Positions 10,285 through 20,546 of a DNA stretch of 64,000 nt are shown here, in pieces. The notes beneath the pieces are model-generated. The model did no database searches. It was given only the letters and a program-made list of their open reading frames with translations, and had not been told where the DNA came from. This DNA is from Methylotetracoccus oryzae (GTDB lineage: Bacteria; Pseudomonadota; Gammaproteobacteria; Methylococcales; Methylococcaceae), in the NCBI RefSeq assembly GCF_006175985.1, contig NZ_SRSH01000014.1, positions 1-64,000 of the forward strand, written 5' to 3'. The translations under genes and the position numbers were made by a program. Positions within the stretch are counted from its first letter, which is position 1, and every line of letters starts with the position of its first letter.

Positions 10285-11922
10285 TCACTCCCCCTCAGCG
10301 ACCATCTCGATCGCATGACACGGGCATTGTTCGAAACACACCGCGCATCCGGTACAACGGTCGTAGTCGTAACGGTAGCGCTTACCGGGTCCGAGCTTGA
10401 CGATGGCCTGCTCGGGACAGGCCCCATAGCAGCCGTCGCACTCGAAGCAGTTGCCGCAGGAGAAGCACCGCCGGGCTTCGAACACGGCCTCGTTTTCGCT
10501 GAGGCCCGACAACACTTCCGAAAAACCGTAGGCTCGGACGCTCGGATCAAGTTCCGCCTGTTGCCGCTGATCGGCTTCCGTGAAATACCAAAGATGCAGC
10601 TTTTCGAAGGTCGCCAGTTCCTGGGACGGCGGCTTGGCATACGCACTACCGCGGAGATAGGCATCGATATGCCGGGCGGCCTTCTTGCCATGCCCCACGG
10701 CAACCGTCACGGTCCGCTCGCTCGGCACCATATCCCCGCCGGCAAAAATCCCGGCATGGCCAGTCATCATCGTCGCATCCACGATCACGGTGCCGTCCTT
10801 CTTGAACTCGATATCCGGGACCTGACGCAGAAACCCGCTATCCGTGTCCTGACCGAGCGCCAGGATCAGCGCATCCGCTTCCAGTGTTTCGAAACGGCCG
10901 GTGGGTTCCGGATAGCCCTCCGCATTGATCGCCATGATTTCGACCGTGATCCGCGTTTCCTCGATCTCCTTGATGGTCCGCAGCCAGTTGATCTTGACAC
11001 CTTCTTCGATGGCCTCGTCGGCCTCGAAGGGATGCGCCGGCATATGGTCGCGGTCGCGACGGTAGATGATTAGTGCTTCCTCGGCACCCAGGCGTTTCGC
11101 GGTCCGCGCTGCGTCCATCGCGGTGTTGCCGCCGCCATAGATGGCCACGCGGCGTCCGAGCAAGGGCGCCTCACCGGTCGCCGCCTGCCGCAGGAAGCTC
11201 ACGGCATCGAGGATCTTCCCGGCATCTCGAGCGGGAATGTCGACGCGCTTGCTGAGGTGGGCGCCGACCGCAACGAACGCGGCATCGAACCCGCCCTGCT
11301 CTTGCTCCTGCAGCAGATTTTCCACCTTGTGGTTCAAGGTGATCCGGACCCCCATCTGCTCGATGCGCCGGATTTCACCCATCAGTTCGCTACGCGGCAA
11401 GCGATACGCCGGGATACCAAAATGCATCATGCCCCCGGCCACCGGCCCGGCCTCGCGGATCTCCACGCTGTGCCCCATCCGTGCCAGATGGTAGGCGGCC
11501 GAAAGTCCGCTGGGGCCGGCGCCGACGATCAGAACGCGCTTGCCACTGGGCGGCTGGTCAGGCGTTATGGTCCAGCCCTCGCGCAGCGCGAGATCGCCGA
11601 GAAACCGCTCGACCGCATGGATGCTGACCGAATCGTCGATGACACCGCGGTTGCAACTCGTCTCGCAAGGGTGATAGCAGACGCGGCCGTGGATGGCCGG
11701 CATCGGGTTGTCGCGCATCAGCGCCTGCCATGCCCGCTCGTAGCGCCCCGCCTGAACATGCGACAGCCACAGCTGGATGTTCTCGCCCGCCGGGCAGGCG
11801 TGATTGCATGGCGGCAACAGATCGAGATAAACCGGACGTTGCGAACGCAGCGGACCGGTGCCGCGCCCATGCTGCAGCAAATCAGCCGGGCGGGTCATGT
11901 CGCGAGCTTTGGGGCTACTCAT
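10285..11922 (-). CDS. GltD-like NAD(P)-dependent flavin/Fe-S oxidoreductase with C-terminal ferredoxin domain
   Basis: The 545-residue protein combines the small-subunit fold of glutamate synthase with extra Fe-S clusters. The N-terminal region carries the GltD-type Cys motifs (CNHACP near 39, CYHPCETSCNRG near 77). An FAD-binding GAGPSGLSAAYHLARMG follows, then a second dinucleotide site YGGGNTAMDAARTAKRLGA, and two ferredoxin motifs close the protein (CDGCYGACP and CTGCAVCFEQCP). It probably passes electrons between NAD(P)H and ferredoxin. It ends 4 bases before nifJ, which indicates translational coupling and a role as the NifJ partner. The ATG at 11922 is chosen for the GAAGGG ribosome site upstream; the open frame before it lacks similarity. 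No glutamate synthase large subunit is nearby. Confidence 0.9.
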   Translation of the reverse strand: MSSPKARDMTRPADLLQHGRGTGPLRSQRPVYLDLLPPCNHACPAGENIQLWLSHVQAGRYERAWQALMRDNPMPAIHGRVCYHPCETSCNRGVIDDSVSIHAVERFLGDLALREGWTITPDQPPSGKRVLIVGAGPSGLSAAYHLARMGHSVEIREAGPVAGGMMHFGIPAYRLPRSELMGEIRRIEQMGVRITLNHKVENLLQEQEQGGFDAAFVAVGAHLSKRVDIPARDAGKILDAVSFLRQAATGEAPLLGRRVAIYGGGNTAMDAARTAKRLGAEEALIIYRRDRDHMPAHPFEADEAIEEGVKINWLRTIKEIEETRITVEIMAINAEGYPEPTGRFETLEADALILALGQDTDSGFLRQVPDIEFKKDGTVIVDATMMTGHAGIFAGGDMVPSERTVTVAVGHGKKAARHIDAYLRGSAYAKPPSQELATFEKLHLWYFTEADQRQQAELDPSVRAYGFSEVLSGLSENEAVFEARRCFSCGNCFECDGCYGACPEQAIVKLGPGKRYRYDYDRCTGCAVCFEQCPCHAIEMVAEGE

Positions 11923-12160
11923 AAATGGGACCCTTCGAGTTGGGGAAATGGGCAAAGACCTCTGGCTCCGTCCTGGCCGAGACCGACGCTGCGCTTGCCG
12001 TGACCCGGAATCGCAGCGGACCGCGACCGCGCCCCAACACACCACCGGCGAAGCGGTCCGACGGCGGATGGCGTCGGCGAAAACCAGCGCGAGCCCCGTA
12101 CGCTGAACCGGCGGGAGGCTTCATCTCCGTGGTGCTGCATCGCATGGGGCCCCGGCAGAC

Positions 12161-12547
12161 TCAGCGGGCCGGTCGCTCGCCGATCGGAATCATGTAATCG
12201 ACAACCGGTTGCCCGCCCACGAGGTGTTCCTGAATGATTCGCTCCAGCACTGTCGGCGTACACGAGTGATACCAGACACCCTCCGGATAGACCACGGCGA
12301 TTGGGCCTTTCAGGCAGATCCGTAAGCAGTTGGCCTTGGTGCGCTGAATCCCACCGCGACCGCTGAGTTTCAACTCGTCGAGCCGCCGCTTGAGGTACTC
12401 CCAGGATTCCAGCCCGGAAGCCTTGTCGCAGCACTTAGGCTTGGTCTGATCGGAACAGAGGAAAAGGTGTCGTTGGGTCTGGCCGATCGCGAGCGCTGCG
12501 GCGATCTTGCCGAGGTCCGCAGAATCATCTTCGGGGGCTGGGGTCAT
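12161..12547 (-). CDS. (2Fe-2S) thioredoxin-like ferredoxin
   Basis: A 128-residue protein of the thioredoxin-like [2Fe-2S] ferredoxin family. Cysteines at 31 and 39/40 ([12 protein letters not shown]) and 74 and 78 ([10 protein letters not shown]) supply the cluster ligands. The segment [15 protein letters not shown] is also typical. The ATG at 12547 gives the expected length; the open frame farther upstream shows no family similarity. It lies 238 bases upstream of the GltD-like gene on the same strand, so it may share the redox operon or have its own transcript. A role as electron carrier for NifJ or its reductase is inferred from position. Confidence 0.88.
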   Translation of the reverse strand: MTPAPEDDSADLGKIAAALAIGQTQRHLFLCSDQTKPKCCDKASGLESWEYLKRRLDELKLSGRGGIQRTKANCLRICLKGPIAVVYPEGVWYHSCTPTVLERIIQEHLVGGQPVVDYMIPIGERPAR

Positions 12548-12971
12548 GACGTTGGTCTGAAGCGCATGCGCCCGCTCGGAGCGCCACAAGGCCTCCGATT
12601 CTACCACCACCGGGCAGGGCATTGCCTGGGTCGTCGGCTCAGCCCCCCCTGGACTGGGTCGGATCCGTTGCAGTCGTTCCTGACCGGGCAGCATCTTGCG
12701 GCAGATAGAGATCGTAACGCCGACATGGGGCTTCCTCAGTTCGCCGAACAAGCGCCGCGCTGCGTCGATGCAATGCCGCGTGGCGGGGATTAGGCACTTC
12801 GACTGCCCATCGATGCCGTTCCCAGCGTACACTATCGCCCGGCCAACAGCGCCACCCGACGCCGCGTCGCCCGTACCCCGGGAAATCGCGTAGCTTCGCT
12901 GCCCCCTTGCAACAATGACGAAGCGGCAGCCCGCGCCGGATCACTGCCTCCGACATGACCCCCGCTCCCCG
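12548..12971. other. Intergenic region between divergent ferredoxin and kup genes
   Basis: No gene is visible. The region separates the minus-strand redox operon from the plus-strand kup-apbE pair and should carry promoters for both, but I found no clear -10/-35 pair. The kup frame is open upstream to ATG 12915, so part of this stretch could be coding if that start is used. Confidence 0.5.
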
Positions 12972-14849
12972 ATGAAAAGCGACAAGGACAAACCTCAGCG
13001 GCTGATTACCACCATCGTGGGCGCCATCGGCGTGGTTTATGGCGACATCGGAACCAGCCCGCTGTACACGATGAAGCTGATGTTCAGCGGTCCGCTCGCT
13101 ACCGACCCCAGCCCCAGCAATATCATGGGTGCGCTGTCCCTGATCTTCTGGGCGCTGACCATGGTGATCTCCATCAAGTACGTGCTGTTCATCATGCGCG
13201 CCGATAATCGCGGCGAGGGCGGCATCATGGCGTTGATGGCCCTGGCTCTGCACCGGCGGCATCGGCGGAGTCACCGAGCCTGGATCATGGGCATCGGCCT
13301 TTTCGGCACAGCCCTGTTCTACGGCGACGGCCTGATCACGCCGGCTATCTCCGTGCTCAGTGCAGTGGAAGGCCTGGAGATCGGCACACCGCGACTGCAT
13401 CCCTTCATCCAGCCCATCGCCGTGGGTGTGCTGCTGGCCTTGTTCTCGATCCAGCGATACGGCACAAGCCGCGTCGGCATCCTGTTCGGCCCGATCATGG
13501 TCCTGTGGTTTCTGGCCGTGGGTTACCTGGGATTTCGCAGCCTGATCCAGAACCCGGAGGTGCTTGAGGCGCTGAATCCGCTGTACGCCGTGCAATTCTT
13601 TCAGAACCAGGGTTGGCAGGGCTTTTTCATCCTGGGCGCGGTCGTCCTGGCATTGACCGGCGGCGAAGCCCTGTATGCCGACATGGGCCATTTCGGTCTG
13701 GCGTCAATTCGCTGGTCCTGGTACCTGTTCGTGCTGCCGGCCCTGTTGATCAACTACCTGGGCCAAGGCGCATTGCTGCTCCGCAATCCGGAGGCGATGC
13801 AGAACCCCTTTTACCTACTGGTACCCGAGGGGGCTTTGTACCCGATGGTCGCACTCGCGACCCTGGCAACGATCATCGCATCCCAGGCGGTGATTTCCGG
13901 GGCCTTTTCCATCACACGGCAAGCGATCCAATTGGACTACCTGCCGCGGCAACGGATGATTCACACCTCGGAATCCGAGATCGGTCAAATTTTCGTGCCG
14001 GCCGTCAATCGTGTTCTGATGTTCGGCGTCATTGGACTCGTGCTGTTCTTTGGTTCCTCTGCCGAACTGGCAGCAGCCTACGGGATCGCCGTCACCGGGG
14101 CGATGGCGATCGACACGATGCTTGCGTTCATCGTGGCGATCGATAGCTGGAAATGGCCCATCCGCTGGGCCACCGCCGTGATGGGCACATTTCTCTTCAT
14201 CGATCTGTCATTCTTTGCAGCAAATATCCCGAAAATTCCGGAAGGCGGCTGGTTTCCGTTGTTGTTAGGCGGCGCGTCCTTCCTGACCATGACGACCTGG
14301 AAGCGGGGACGGGAGGTCCTGCAGCATCGCCTGCAGCGCGAGTCCGTGTCCTTGGGCGCCTTTCTCGAACAGATTGCGACCTACCCACCCATCCGGGTTC
14401 CGGGCACGGCAATCTTTTTGAACTCACGCCACCTTAGCCTTCCCTTCGCACTACTACAGAATTTCGAGCACAATCACATCCTGCACGAGCGGATTATTCT
14501 GCTGACGGTGATCTTCGAAGACATCCCGTTCGTTTCGGAGAAGGATCGACTGATGGTCGAGAACCTCGAACAGAATTTCTTCCGCGTCACGGCGAAATTC
14601 GGTTTCATGCAGGTACCGCACGTACCACGGGCGCTGGCCCTGTGTCCGCTGGCGGGACTCGCGATCAACCTGGACGAGGCAACGTTCTTTCTCGGTCGCG
14701 AAACCGTCATCCCGACCCGAGACCGGGAACTGAACCGTTATCAGGAAAAGCTCTTCATTTCGCTGTACCGCAATGCGGCGAGCCCCTTACAATTTTTTCG
14801 GCTACCGCCCCGACGCGTCATCGAGCTGGGTAGCGTCATCGAGGTATGA
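12972..14849 (+). CDS. kup: Low-affinity potassium uptake transporter Kup
   Basis: An inner-membrane K+ (proton-coupled) transporter of 625 residues. The N-terminus has GAIGVVYGDIGTSPLYT, the Kup signature, followed by about twelve hydrophobic helices up to residue 440 and a hydrophilic cytoplasmic tail containing FEDIPFV. Length matches Kup from ATG 12972 (MKSDKDKP); ATG 12915 would add 19 residues unlike the family. The stop is one base from the apbE start, so the two genes are probably co-translated despite having no obvious functional link. Confidence 0.95.
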   Translation: MKSDKDKPQRLITTIVGAIGVVYGDIGTSPLYTMKLMFSGPLATDPSPSNIMGALSLIFWALTMVISIKYVLFIMRADNRGEGGIMALMALALHRRHRRSHRAWIMGIGLFGTALFYGDGLITPAISVLSAVEGLEIGTPRLHPFIQPIAVGVLLALFSIQRYGTSRVGILFGPIMVLWFLAVGYLGFRSLIQNPEVLEALNPLYAVQFFQNQGWQGFFILGAVVLALTGGEALYADMGHFGLASIRWSWYLFVLPALLINYLGQGALLLRNPEAMQNPFYLLVPEGALYPMVALATLATIIASQAVISGAFSITRQAIQLDYLPRQRMIHTSESEIGQIFVPAVNRVLMFGVIGLVLFFGSSAELAAAYGIAVTGAMAIDTMLAFIVAIDSWKWPIRWATAVMGTFLFIDLSFFAANIPKIPEGGWFPLLLGGASFLTMTTWKRGREVLQHRLQRESVSLGAFLEQIATYPPIRVPGTAIFLNSRHLSLPFALLQNFEHNHILHERIILLTVIFEDIPFVSEKDRLMVENLEQNFFRVTAKFGFMQVPHVPRALALCPLAGLAINLDEATFFLGRETVIPTRDRELNRYQEKLFISLYRNAASPLQFFRLPPRRVIELGSVIEV

Positions 14850-14850
14850 A

Positions 14851-15906
14851 ATGGCATCAGCCGCCCGGCGCCCCGCGAGTGCGACCGTCACCTTATCGCT
14901 CGCGCTGACCCTGATCAGTTGCCAGCCAGCCGAACCGGAGCTCGCTCTGGAAGGCGAGATTCAAGGCACGACCTACCACGTCAAGGTCATTTCGAACGGC
15001 ACCCCCGTGTCGCGCGAGGCCCTTCACGCGCAGATCAAGGCCGCCTTCGCGGACATCGACCGAAAGCTTTCGAACTACCGGGACGACTCCGAGATCTCGC
15101 AACTCAATGCAAGGCGCACGACCGACTGGGTGGAGGTGTCTCCGGAGATTGCCGAAGTCGTCGACATTGCGCGGCAGGTCTACCACCGTTCGAACGGCTG
15201 CTACGATCTCACCGTGAAGCCGCTGTTCGACCTGTGGGGCTTTTCCCGGCACGAGAACCGCGTGCCCAGCGACGAAGAAATCAGGCAGGCGCTTGCGCAC
15301 GTGGGCATGTCGCGCATCGAGGTGGATCGGCAGAACCACCGGCTGCGCAAATCCGACCCGGAAATACGGATCGATCTATCGTCCATCGCCCAGGGCTACA
15401 GCGTGGCCGTGGTTGCCGGCCTGCTGGAACGACAGGGCCTGAATGCCTACATGGTCGAAATCGGCGGGGAACTGAAGGTGCGCGGTCGCAAGGCAGACGG
15501 TTCGCCCTGGCGCATTGCAATCGAAAAGCCGACACCGTTCACACGGGAAGTGCAGCGGGTCCTGGAATTCCATCAAGAACGAGGCACGGCTGTCATGACC
15601 GCCGGCACCTACCGCAACTTTTTCGAAGACCGGGGCACGGTGTATTCGCACATCCTCGATCCGCGGACCGGGAGGCCCGTGACGCATCACCTGCTATCGG
15701 TCAGTGTGCTGCACGAGGACCCGACCTGGGCGGACGCGTGGGACACGGCGCTGCTGTGCGTGGGCGAAGCAGAAGCGGCCCGCATCGCCGAGGCGGAAAA
15801 GCTCAAGGCCCTGCTGATCTACCAGGACGGCAAGGATCTGAAGGAGCGCATGAGTTCGACCTTCCTGATGACCGAAGAGTCATCCGCCGCTGCGACACCG
15901 CGCTGA
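14851..15906 (+). CDS. apbE: FAD:protein FMN transferase
   Basis: A 351-residue flavinyltransferase that attaches FMN to threonines of proteins such as NqrB, NqrC or RnfG, with Mg2+ as cofactor. A lipoprotein signal with lipobox LISC near residue 24 places it on the periplasmic side. Motifs include EGEIQGTTYHVK, YDLTVKPLFDLWGF, IDLSSIAQGYSV and SHILDPRTGRPV, with the metal-binding segment near ADAWDTALL. It begins one base after kup. Its protein targets are not in the window. Confidence 0.94.
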   Translation: MASAARRPASATVTLSLALTLISCQPAEPELALEGEIQGTTYHVKVISNGTPVSREALHAQIKAAFADIDRKLSNYRDDSEISQLNARRTTDWVEVSPEIAEVVDIARQVYHRSNGCYDLTVKPLFDLWGFSRHENRVPSDEEIRQALAHVGMSRIEVDRQNHRLRKSDPEIRIDLSSIAQGYSVAVVAGLLERQGLNAYMVEIGGELKVRGRKADGSPWRIAIEKPTPFTREVQRVLEFHQERGTAVMTAGTYRNFFEDRGTVYSHILDPRTGRPVTHHLLSVSVLHEDPTWADAWDTALLCVGEAEAARIAEAEKLKALLIYQDGKDLKERMSSTFLMTEESSAAATPR

Positions 15907-15973
15907 ACGGCGCTCCTTCTGAAATTTTCGTAGCGGCGATCTGGAGGCACTTCGGCCATCCGGTCGTTCGCGG

Positions 15974-18205
15974 CTACAACCAACGTAGACGGTTGGCGTT
16001 CGTCACGACGGTCACGGATGACATGGCCATCGCGGCACCGGCAATCATCGGGTTCAACAGCAGTCCGAACATCGGGTAAAGCAGGCCTGCGGCCACTGGT
16101 ATCGCCAGAGCGTTGTACAGGAACGCGCCGAAGAAGTTCTGCTTGATGTTCTTCAGCGTGGCTTGCGACAAATGCATCGCTTCGGGCACCTTCGAAAGCG
16201 AGCCGGCCATGATCACCACGTCCGCACTCTCGATGGCGATATCCGTCCCGGTCCCGATCGCAAAGCCGACGTTGGCCTGCGCCAAGGCTGGCGCGTCGTT
16301 GATCCCGTCCCCGACCATACCTACCGTCGCGCCCTGATCCTGCAACACCCTGACGACGGCGGCCTTGTCGGCCGGCAGGACCTGCGCACGGATCTCGTCG
16401 ATACCGGCCGCTTCGGCGATTGCGCGCGCTGTGACCTCATTGTCGCCAGTCACCATCAGCACCCGCACACCCGCCGATTTCAGCCGCGCTATCGCCTGTT
16501 TCGAATCGGGCTTGATCGGATCGGCCACTGTCACCAGACCGACCAGTAATCCGTTGACAGCGAGCAGCATCGGTGTCTGTCCGAGTGCTGTGAGCTCAGC
16601 GAGACGCTGTTCGAAGCGCCCGCCATCGACCGCCCTTTCGCGCATCAGTGCGGGATTGCCGAGCAGCACCGCTTGCCCGTCGATCCGCCCTTCGACGCCA
16701 TAGCCCGGAATGGCCGCAAACCCGTCCACGCTGGCGGGCTCGACCCCTTTGGCGACCGCCGCGGCCAACACGGCCGCGGCCAGTGGATGCTCCGAACCCT
16801 TTTCCAGACCCGCCGCCCAACCCAGTACGCGCTGCTCGCTCCATTCGTCGATACCCTCGACCACCGCCACGGTCGGCTTGCCGGCGGTTACCGTGCCAGT
16901 CTTGTCCAGAACGATGCAGTCGAGCTTGCCGGCCGTCTGCAGGGCATCGCCATTGCGAATCAGGATGCCCTTCTGAGCCGCCTTGCCCACGCCCACCATG
17001 ACGGAGATCGGCGTCGCCAAACCAAGCGCGCAGGGGCAGGCGATCACGAGCACCGTCATCGCGGCAACGAAGGCGTAACCGAAGGAGGGGTCGGGCCCGA
17101 CCATCCACCAGATCAGGAACGCGACCACCGCAATCGCCACCACCGCCGGCACGAAAACCGCTGCGATGCGGTCGGCCAGCCTTGCGATCTCGGGCTTGCT
17201 GGCCTGAGCCTGCCGGACACTGGCGATGATCTGCGCCAGCACGGTATCCCGACCGATGCGGGTCGTCTTGAGCAGAAAGGTACCGCTTTGATTCAGGGTC
17301 CCGGCAACGACTTCCTCGCCCGGTGCCTTCTCGACCGGCATCGGTTCCCCGGTCAACATCGATTCGTCGACCGAAGAGTGACCTTCGAGAACCACCCCGT
17401 CCACCGGAATCTTTTCGCCGGAACGAACCCGTACCGTTTCCTCCAGACCGACATCGGCGATCGGAATATCCAATTCCCGGCCTTCACGCACGACGCGTGC
17501 GGTCCTCGGCTGCAAACCGACCAGTTCGCGAATAGCCGACGAAGTCTTGCCGCGGGCGCGCGTCTCCAACGCCTGGCCGAAATTGATGAAGGCGAGGATA
17601 ATCACGGCCGCTTCGAAATACGCGTGCTTGGCTGCGGCCGGGAGGAGGGCCGCGTAGTCGATCGCGATCGTCGAATAGAACCACGCCGCGCCGGTCCCGA
17701 GCGCGATCAACGTATCCATGTTCGCCTGCCGATGTTGAAAGGACTTCAGCGCACCGCGGAAGAAATGGCCGCCAGCGTAATACAGGATGCCCAGTGTCAT
17801 CAGCGACACGAGCGTCCAGAAGCGGGTTCCGGCGGGGGTGCCCAACTCGGGCAGCCAGTTCAAATGGGCGCCGAGCATCAGCGGGATCCCCAGCGCACCG
17901 GCGACAAGGGCCTTCTTCATCAGGTCATGGTAGCGCTGCTCCTCGAGTTCCTCTTGCGCACCCGCGTCTTCGATACCTTCCATCACCGCGCCGTCGTAAC
18001 CGGCGTCCAATAGCGCAGCTTTCAGGACTGCAGGATCGACTGCGCCGCGGACAACCGCGGTGTGGTCGCCGAAATTGACTTCGGCAGTCTCAACGCCAGC
18101 GACCGCTTTCAGCGCATCCTCAACGGACTGCACACAGCCGGCGCAGCGCATGCCGAGCACCGAGAGTCGGATGGGCGTTCTGTCGTCAGCGGCTGTGGCG
18201 GTCAT
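15974..18205 (-). CDS. copA: Copper-exporting P1B-type ATPase
   Basis: A 743-residue P-type ATPase that pumps Cu+ from the cytoplasm. One N-terminal heavy-metal domain has GMRCAGC at 18-24. Transmembrane helix 6 carries CPC within [12 protein letters not shown]. The phosphorylation loop DKTGTVT, SEHPLA and [10 protein letters not shown] are intact. YN in helix 7 (FLYNALAIP) and MSS in helix 8 (AMSSVTVV) indicate Cu+ selectivity. The ATG at 18205 is chosen because upstream codons lack similarity. It stands alone: no CopZ or CueR gene is visible nearby. Copper handling fits an organism with a high copper demand, which is inference. Confidence 0.95.
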   Translation of the reverse strand: MTATAADDRTPIRLSVLGMRCAGCVQSVEDALKAVAGVETAEVNFGDHTAVVRGAVDPAVLKAALLDAGYDGAVMEGIEDAGAQEELEEQRYHDLMKKALVAGALGIPLMLGAHLNWLPELGTPAGTRFWTLVSLMTLGILYYAGGHFFRGALKSFQHRQANMDTLIALGTGAAWFYSTIAIDYAALLPAAAKHAYFEAAVIILAFINFGQALETRARGKTSSAIRELVGLQPRTARVVREGRELDIPIADVGLEETVRVRSGEKIPVDGVVLEGHSSVDESMLTGEPMPVEKAPGEEVVAGTLNQSGTFLLKTTRIGRDTVLAQIIASVRQAQASKPEIARLADRIAAVFVPAVVAIAVVAFLIWWMVGPDPSFGYAFVAAMTVLVIACPCALGLATPISVMVGVGKAAQKGILIRNGDALQTAGKLDCIVLDKTGTVTAGKPTVAVVEGIDEWSEQRVLGWAAGLEKGSEHPLAAAVLAAAVAKGVEPASVDGFAAIPGYGVEGRIDGQAVLLGNPALMRERAVDGGRFEQRLAELTALGQTPMLLAVNGLLVGLVTVADPIKPDSKQAIARLKSAGVRVLMVTGDNEVTARAIAEAAGIDEIRAQVLPADKAAVVRVLQDQGATVGMVGDGINDAPALAQANVGFAIGTGTDIAIESADVVIMAGSLSKVPEAMHLSQATLKNIKQNFFGAFLYNALAIPVAAGLLYPMFGLLLNPMIAGAAMAMSSVTVVTNANRLRWL

Positions 18206-18670
18206 CGGAAATCCTCCAGCAAATAATTGTCCTGACGCGAGCGACTGCGGCGCCCCGCCCCTCCACGGCATGTTACCAAGTGCGGCGGCATGGAGTGACT
18301 GACGCCCGGCGCGGGCCGCGAAGCCCAGCGATGACAGCGCAGCGCCCAGCCGTCGTCGCCTGCCAGCACGGTATCACACTTGAACGCTCGGGCCTGACGG
18401 GTGACCGGGGGAAATTCGGGCCGGACGCCGGGCCTCGCGACGTGCGGGGATGCCGATACAGAGTTCCGCAAGGCTCAGACGACGCGTGGCGAAACGCGCA
18501 GATGCCATGCCAATCGCCCTACCGACGATGCACTACAAAGACACCTGCCGCCCGGAGCCCGAGCCGGCATTTGACCTCACTCCCGCGCCGGCGGCATCAG
18601 CCAAGCAGGCCAACTGGCAGGCTTTGTGGCCACGCCGGGTTCGCGCTCGCGCGCCGCGGGTTGCTGATAC
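18206..18670. other. Intergenic stretch, no clear gene
   Basis: Frames on both strands are open, including 18450-18713 on the plus strand (87 codons), but none shows a recognisable domain and they overlap in several phases. The plus-strand frame would also run into the opposing conserved gene at 18671. No promoter or terminator was recognised. Confidence 0.4.
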
Positions 18671-19072
18671 CTATGCCGTCAGCGTTCTTCGTCGCCGGCG
18701 CTGGTGCCAGTAATCGCTGAGTTTCGCGACCCAGCTAAGCTTGGCCAGCCGGTCTCGCTTCGACCGCTCATACTCCGCGCCGAAAAAGGCCTTCGTCAGT
18801 TCCCCTGGCGTCGGCACAAATCCGAAATGCTTTTGCCAATGAACCTGAGCATCCGATAGCAACCGGAAGTACATATAGTCGTACGGCGTATTGCAGTCGT
18901 AACTCAGCTCATCGTCTTCGACACGCACATCGAGTTCATCGAGACGGCGAATGAAATAACGGGTCAATTCGTCGCCGCGCGCGTGTTCGTGACCCGCTTC
19001 GTCAAAAACCATAATCTTCGTCTCCAGCGTGCGCAGCGGCACGATAACCCCTGCCTCGCTGCGTTGGACCAT
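18671..19072 (-). CDS. Hypothetical protein, charged, probably cytoplasmic
   Basis: A 133-residue protein with balanced composition and codon bias like its neighbours. It has an early beta-like segment (GVIVPLRTLETKIMVFD), an acidic middle (LDVRVEDDELSYDCN), an aromatic patch (PYDYMYFRLL) and an Arg-rich tail (QRRRRRTLTA). I do not recognise a family. ATG 19072 is taken as start; GTG 19117 is an alternative. It lies downstream of a small exported protein on the same strand. Confidence 0.6.
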   Translation of the reverse strand: MVQRSEAGVIVPLRTLETKIMVFDEAGHEHARGDELTRYFIRRLDELDVRVEDDELSYDCNTPYDYMYFRLLSDAQVHWQKHFGFVPTPGELTKAFFGAEYERSKRDRLAKLSWVAKLSDYWHQRRRRRTLTA

Positions 19073-19128
19073 CAGCGGACCCCGGGGTTCGTCAGGACTC
19101 GAAGACGCGGCGGCCACTCCCCAGAACG

Positions 19129-19542
19129 TCAGCGTGCTGCCGTCGGCACGGTGCCGAAAAATTCGATCGGCTTACAGCCGCTCAGATGTTCCGGGGTCAG
19201 CAGGTAGGTGCCATAGACACTGGGGCCCCACACACCCTCGGCGATTTCCAGATTACCCAGGGAAAACGCATAGGCAATCCCTCCAGCCAGCCCCCCGGCC
19301 AGAGCCATCACGGACTTGGCGGGCAAGTAGAACACACTGGACACGACACTTGCGGCCTGAAGCCCGATGCCTTCGGCCGTGGTTTCGGCATCCGGCGCGC
19401 AGGCCGATGCCGGCGGCGGCGCCTCGGCGCGGCATGGCTCCACCGCACCACTGATGACCAACACCGCAAGCAGAACACGGCCGGAGGACCGGAACCGACC
19501 ACCCTTGACGGGCATGCGGGAAGTGACTTCGGGGAATTTCAT
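19129..19542 (-). CDS. Hypothetical small exported or membrane protein
   Basis: A 137-residue protein with a strong AGGAGGAG ribosome site before the ATG. Residues 22-40 form a signal-peptide-like hydrophobic stretch ending near RAEA. A second hydrophobic, glycine-rich stretch (MALAGGLAGGIAYAF) is near residues 78-92 and could span the membrane. Three cysteines are present, at about 37, 48 and 124. The C-terminal segment GVWGPSVYGTYLLTPEHLSG is exposed to solvent by its composition. I do not recognise a function. It sits between corC and another unknown gene on the same strand. Confidence 0.7.
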   Translation of the reverse strand: MKFPEVTSRMPVKGGRFRSSGRVLLAVLVISGAVEPCRAEAPPPASACAPDAETTAEGIGLQAASVVSSVFYLPAKSVMALAGGLAGGIAYAFSLGNLEIAEGVWGPSVYGTYLLTPEHLSGCKPIEFFGTVPTAAR

Positions 19543-19682
19543 CGGTTGCTCCTCCTGAAAACGGGGTTGTCTGGGGGCAGATTCACTCCCGCCCCGCTCG
19601 CTTCAGCGACACCGATATCCCAATACCGGAACCGCTGACATGGGAATCAGCGCGATGCGGCGACGCGTGCTGTCGGCCCTTA

Positions 19683-20546
19683 TCAGTCGCCACGGCCGGC
19701 GTCGGAGACGCCTTCGCCCGCGGCCAGTCGGACCAGCTTCAGCATGTAAACACGGCGACTGTCGGCGCGCAGTACCGTGAACGAAAACGGTCCGATATCG
19801 ACTTTCTCGCCGCGCCGTGCCACATGCCCGAGACGATGGACGATCAGCCCGCCGATCGTGTCATGGGCGTCGTCGCTCCAATCCGTGCCGAAATACTCGT
19901 TGAACTCTTCGATCGGTGTCAGCGCCTTCAACGTGAATTCGTGGTCGCTTTTACGAAAGATGTATTCCTCGTCGCCGAAATCGTGCTCGTCCTCGATCTC
20001 ACCGACGATCTGTTCGAGTACGTCCTCGATGGTCACGAGCCCGGCCGCCGCGCCGTATTCGTCGACGACGATCGCCATGTGGCTGCGATTGGTCCGGCAT
20101 TCGCGCAACAGGACGTTCAGCCGCTTGTTCTCGGGTACGAACTGGGCCGGCCGCATGATATCGCGGACCGGCCTTTGCCGATCCCTAAGACTGTGGACGA
20201 GCAAATCCTTGACCAACAACACGCCAACGACTTCGGTGCGGTCTTCGGCAATGACCGGATAGCGCGAATGGGCCGACTCGGCCACCAGGCTCAGGATGGT
20301 CTCGAGTTGTGCGTCCTGCGGGACGACGACCATCTGCGCCCGCGGGATCATGATATCGCGTACGCGGAGTTCCGAAACCTGCATCACGCCCTCGATCATC
20401 GCGAGCGCCTCGGTTTCGATCAGCCCCCGCTTCTCGGCGTCGCGCAGCAACTCGAGCAGATCATCCCGATCCTCGGGCTCGCCGGCCAGAAAATGACTGA
20501 GCCGGTCCAGCCAGCTCCGATGCTCGACGTTCGGCCCTTCACTCAT
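19683..20546 (-). CDS. corC: CorC/HlyC-type CBS-domain protein (YbeX)
   Basis: A 287-residue cytoplasmic protein with a CBS pair at about 65-190 (VRDIMIPRAQM, YPVIAEDRTEVVG, MAIVVDEYGAAAGLVTIEDVLEQIVGEI shown in parts) and a C-terminal CorC/HlyC transporter-associated domain. The family is linked to Mg/Co efflux and, in the ybeX context, to ribosome maturation. It overlaps ybeY by 4 bases, the conserved order miaB-phoH-ybeY-corC. The usual next gene, lnt, is not present. Confidence 0.94.
   Translation of the reverse strand: MSEGPNVEHRSWLDRLSHFLAGEPEDRDDLLELLRDAEKRGLIETEALAMIEGVMQVSELRVRDIMIPRAQMVVVPQDAQLETILSLVAESAHSRYPVIAEDRTEVVGVLLVKDLLVHSLRDRQRPVRDIMRPAQFVPENKRLNVLLRECRTNRSHMAIVVDEYGAAAGLVTIEDVLEQIVGEIEDEHDFGDEEYIFRKSDHEFTLKALTPIEEFNEYFGTDWSDDAHDTIGGLIVHRLGHVARRGEKVDIGPFSFTVLRADSRRVYMLKLVRLAAGEGVSDAGRGD

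Noticed and set aside
10281..10703. N-terminal extension of NifJ
   Set aside because: The extra 141 codons overlap the GltD-like gene and show no similarity; MSDRKVM at 10280 is the family start.
18280..18720. Plus-strand frames of 146 and 87 codons
   Set aside because: Arg/Pro/Ser-rich composition typical of antisense frames in GC-rich DNA; they run into the opposing gene.
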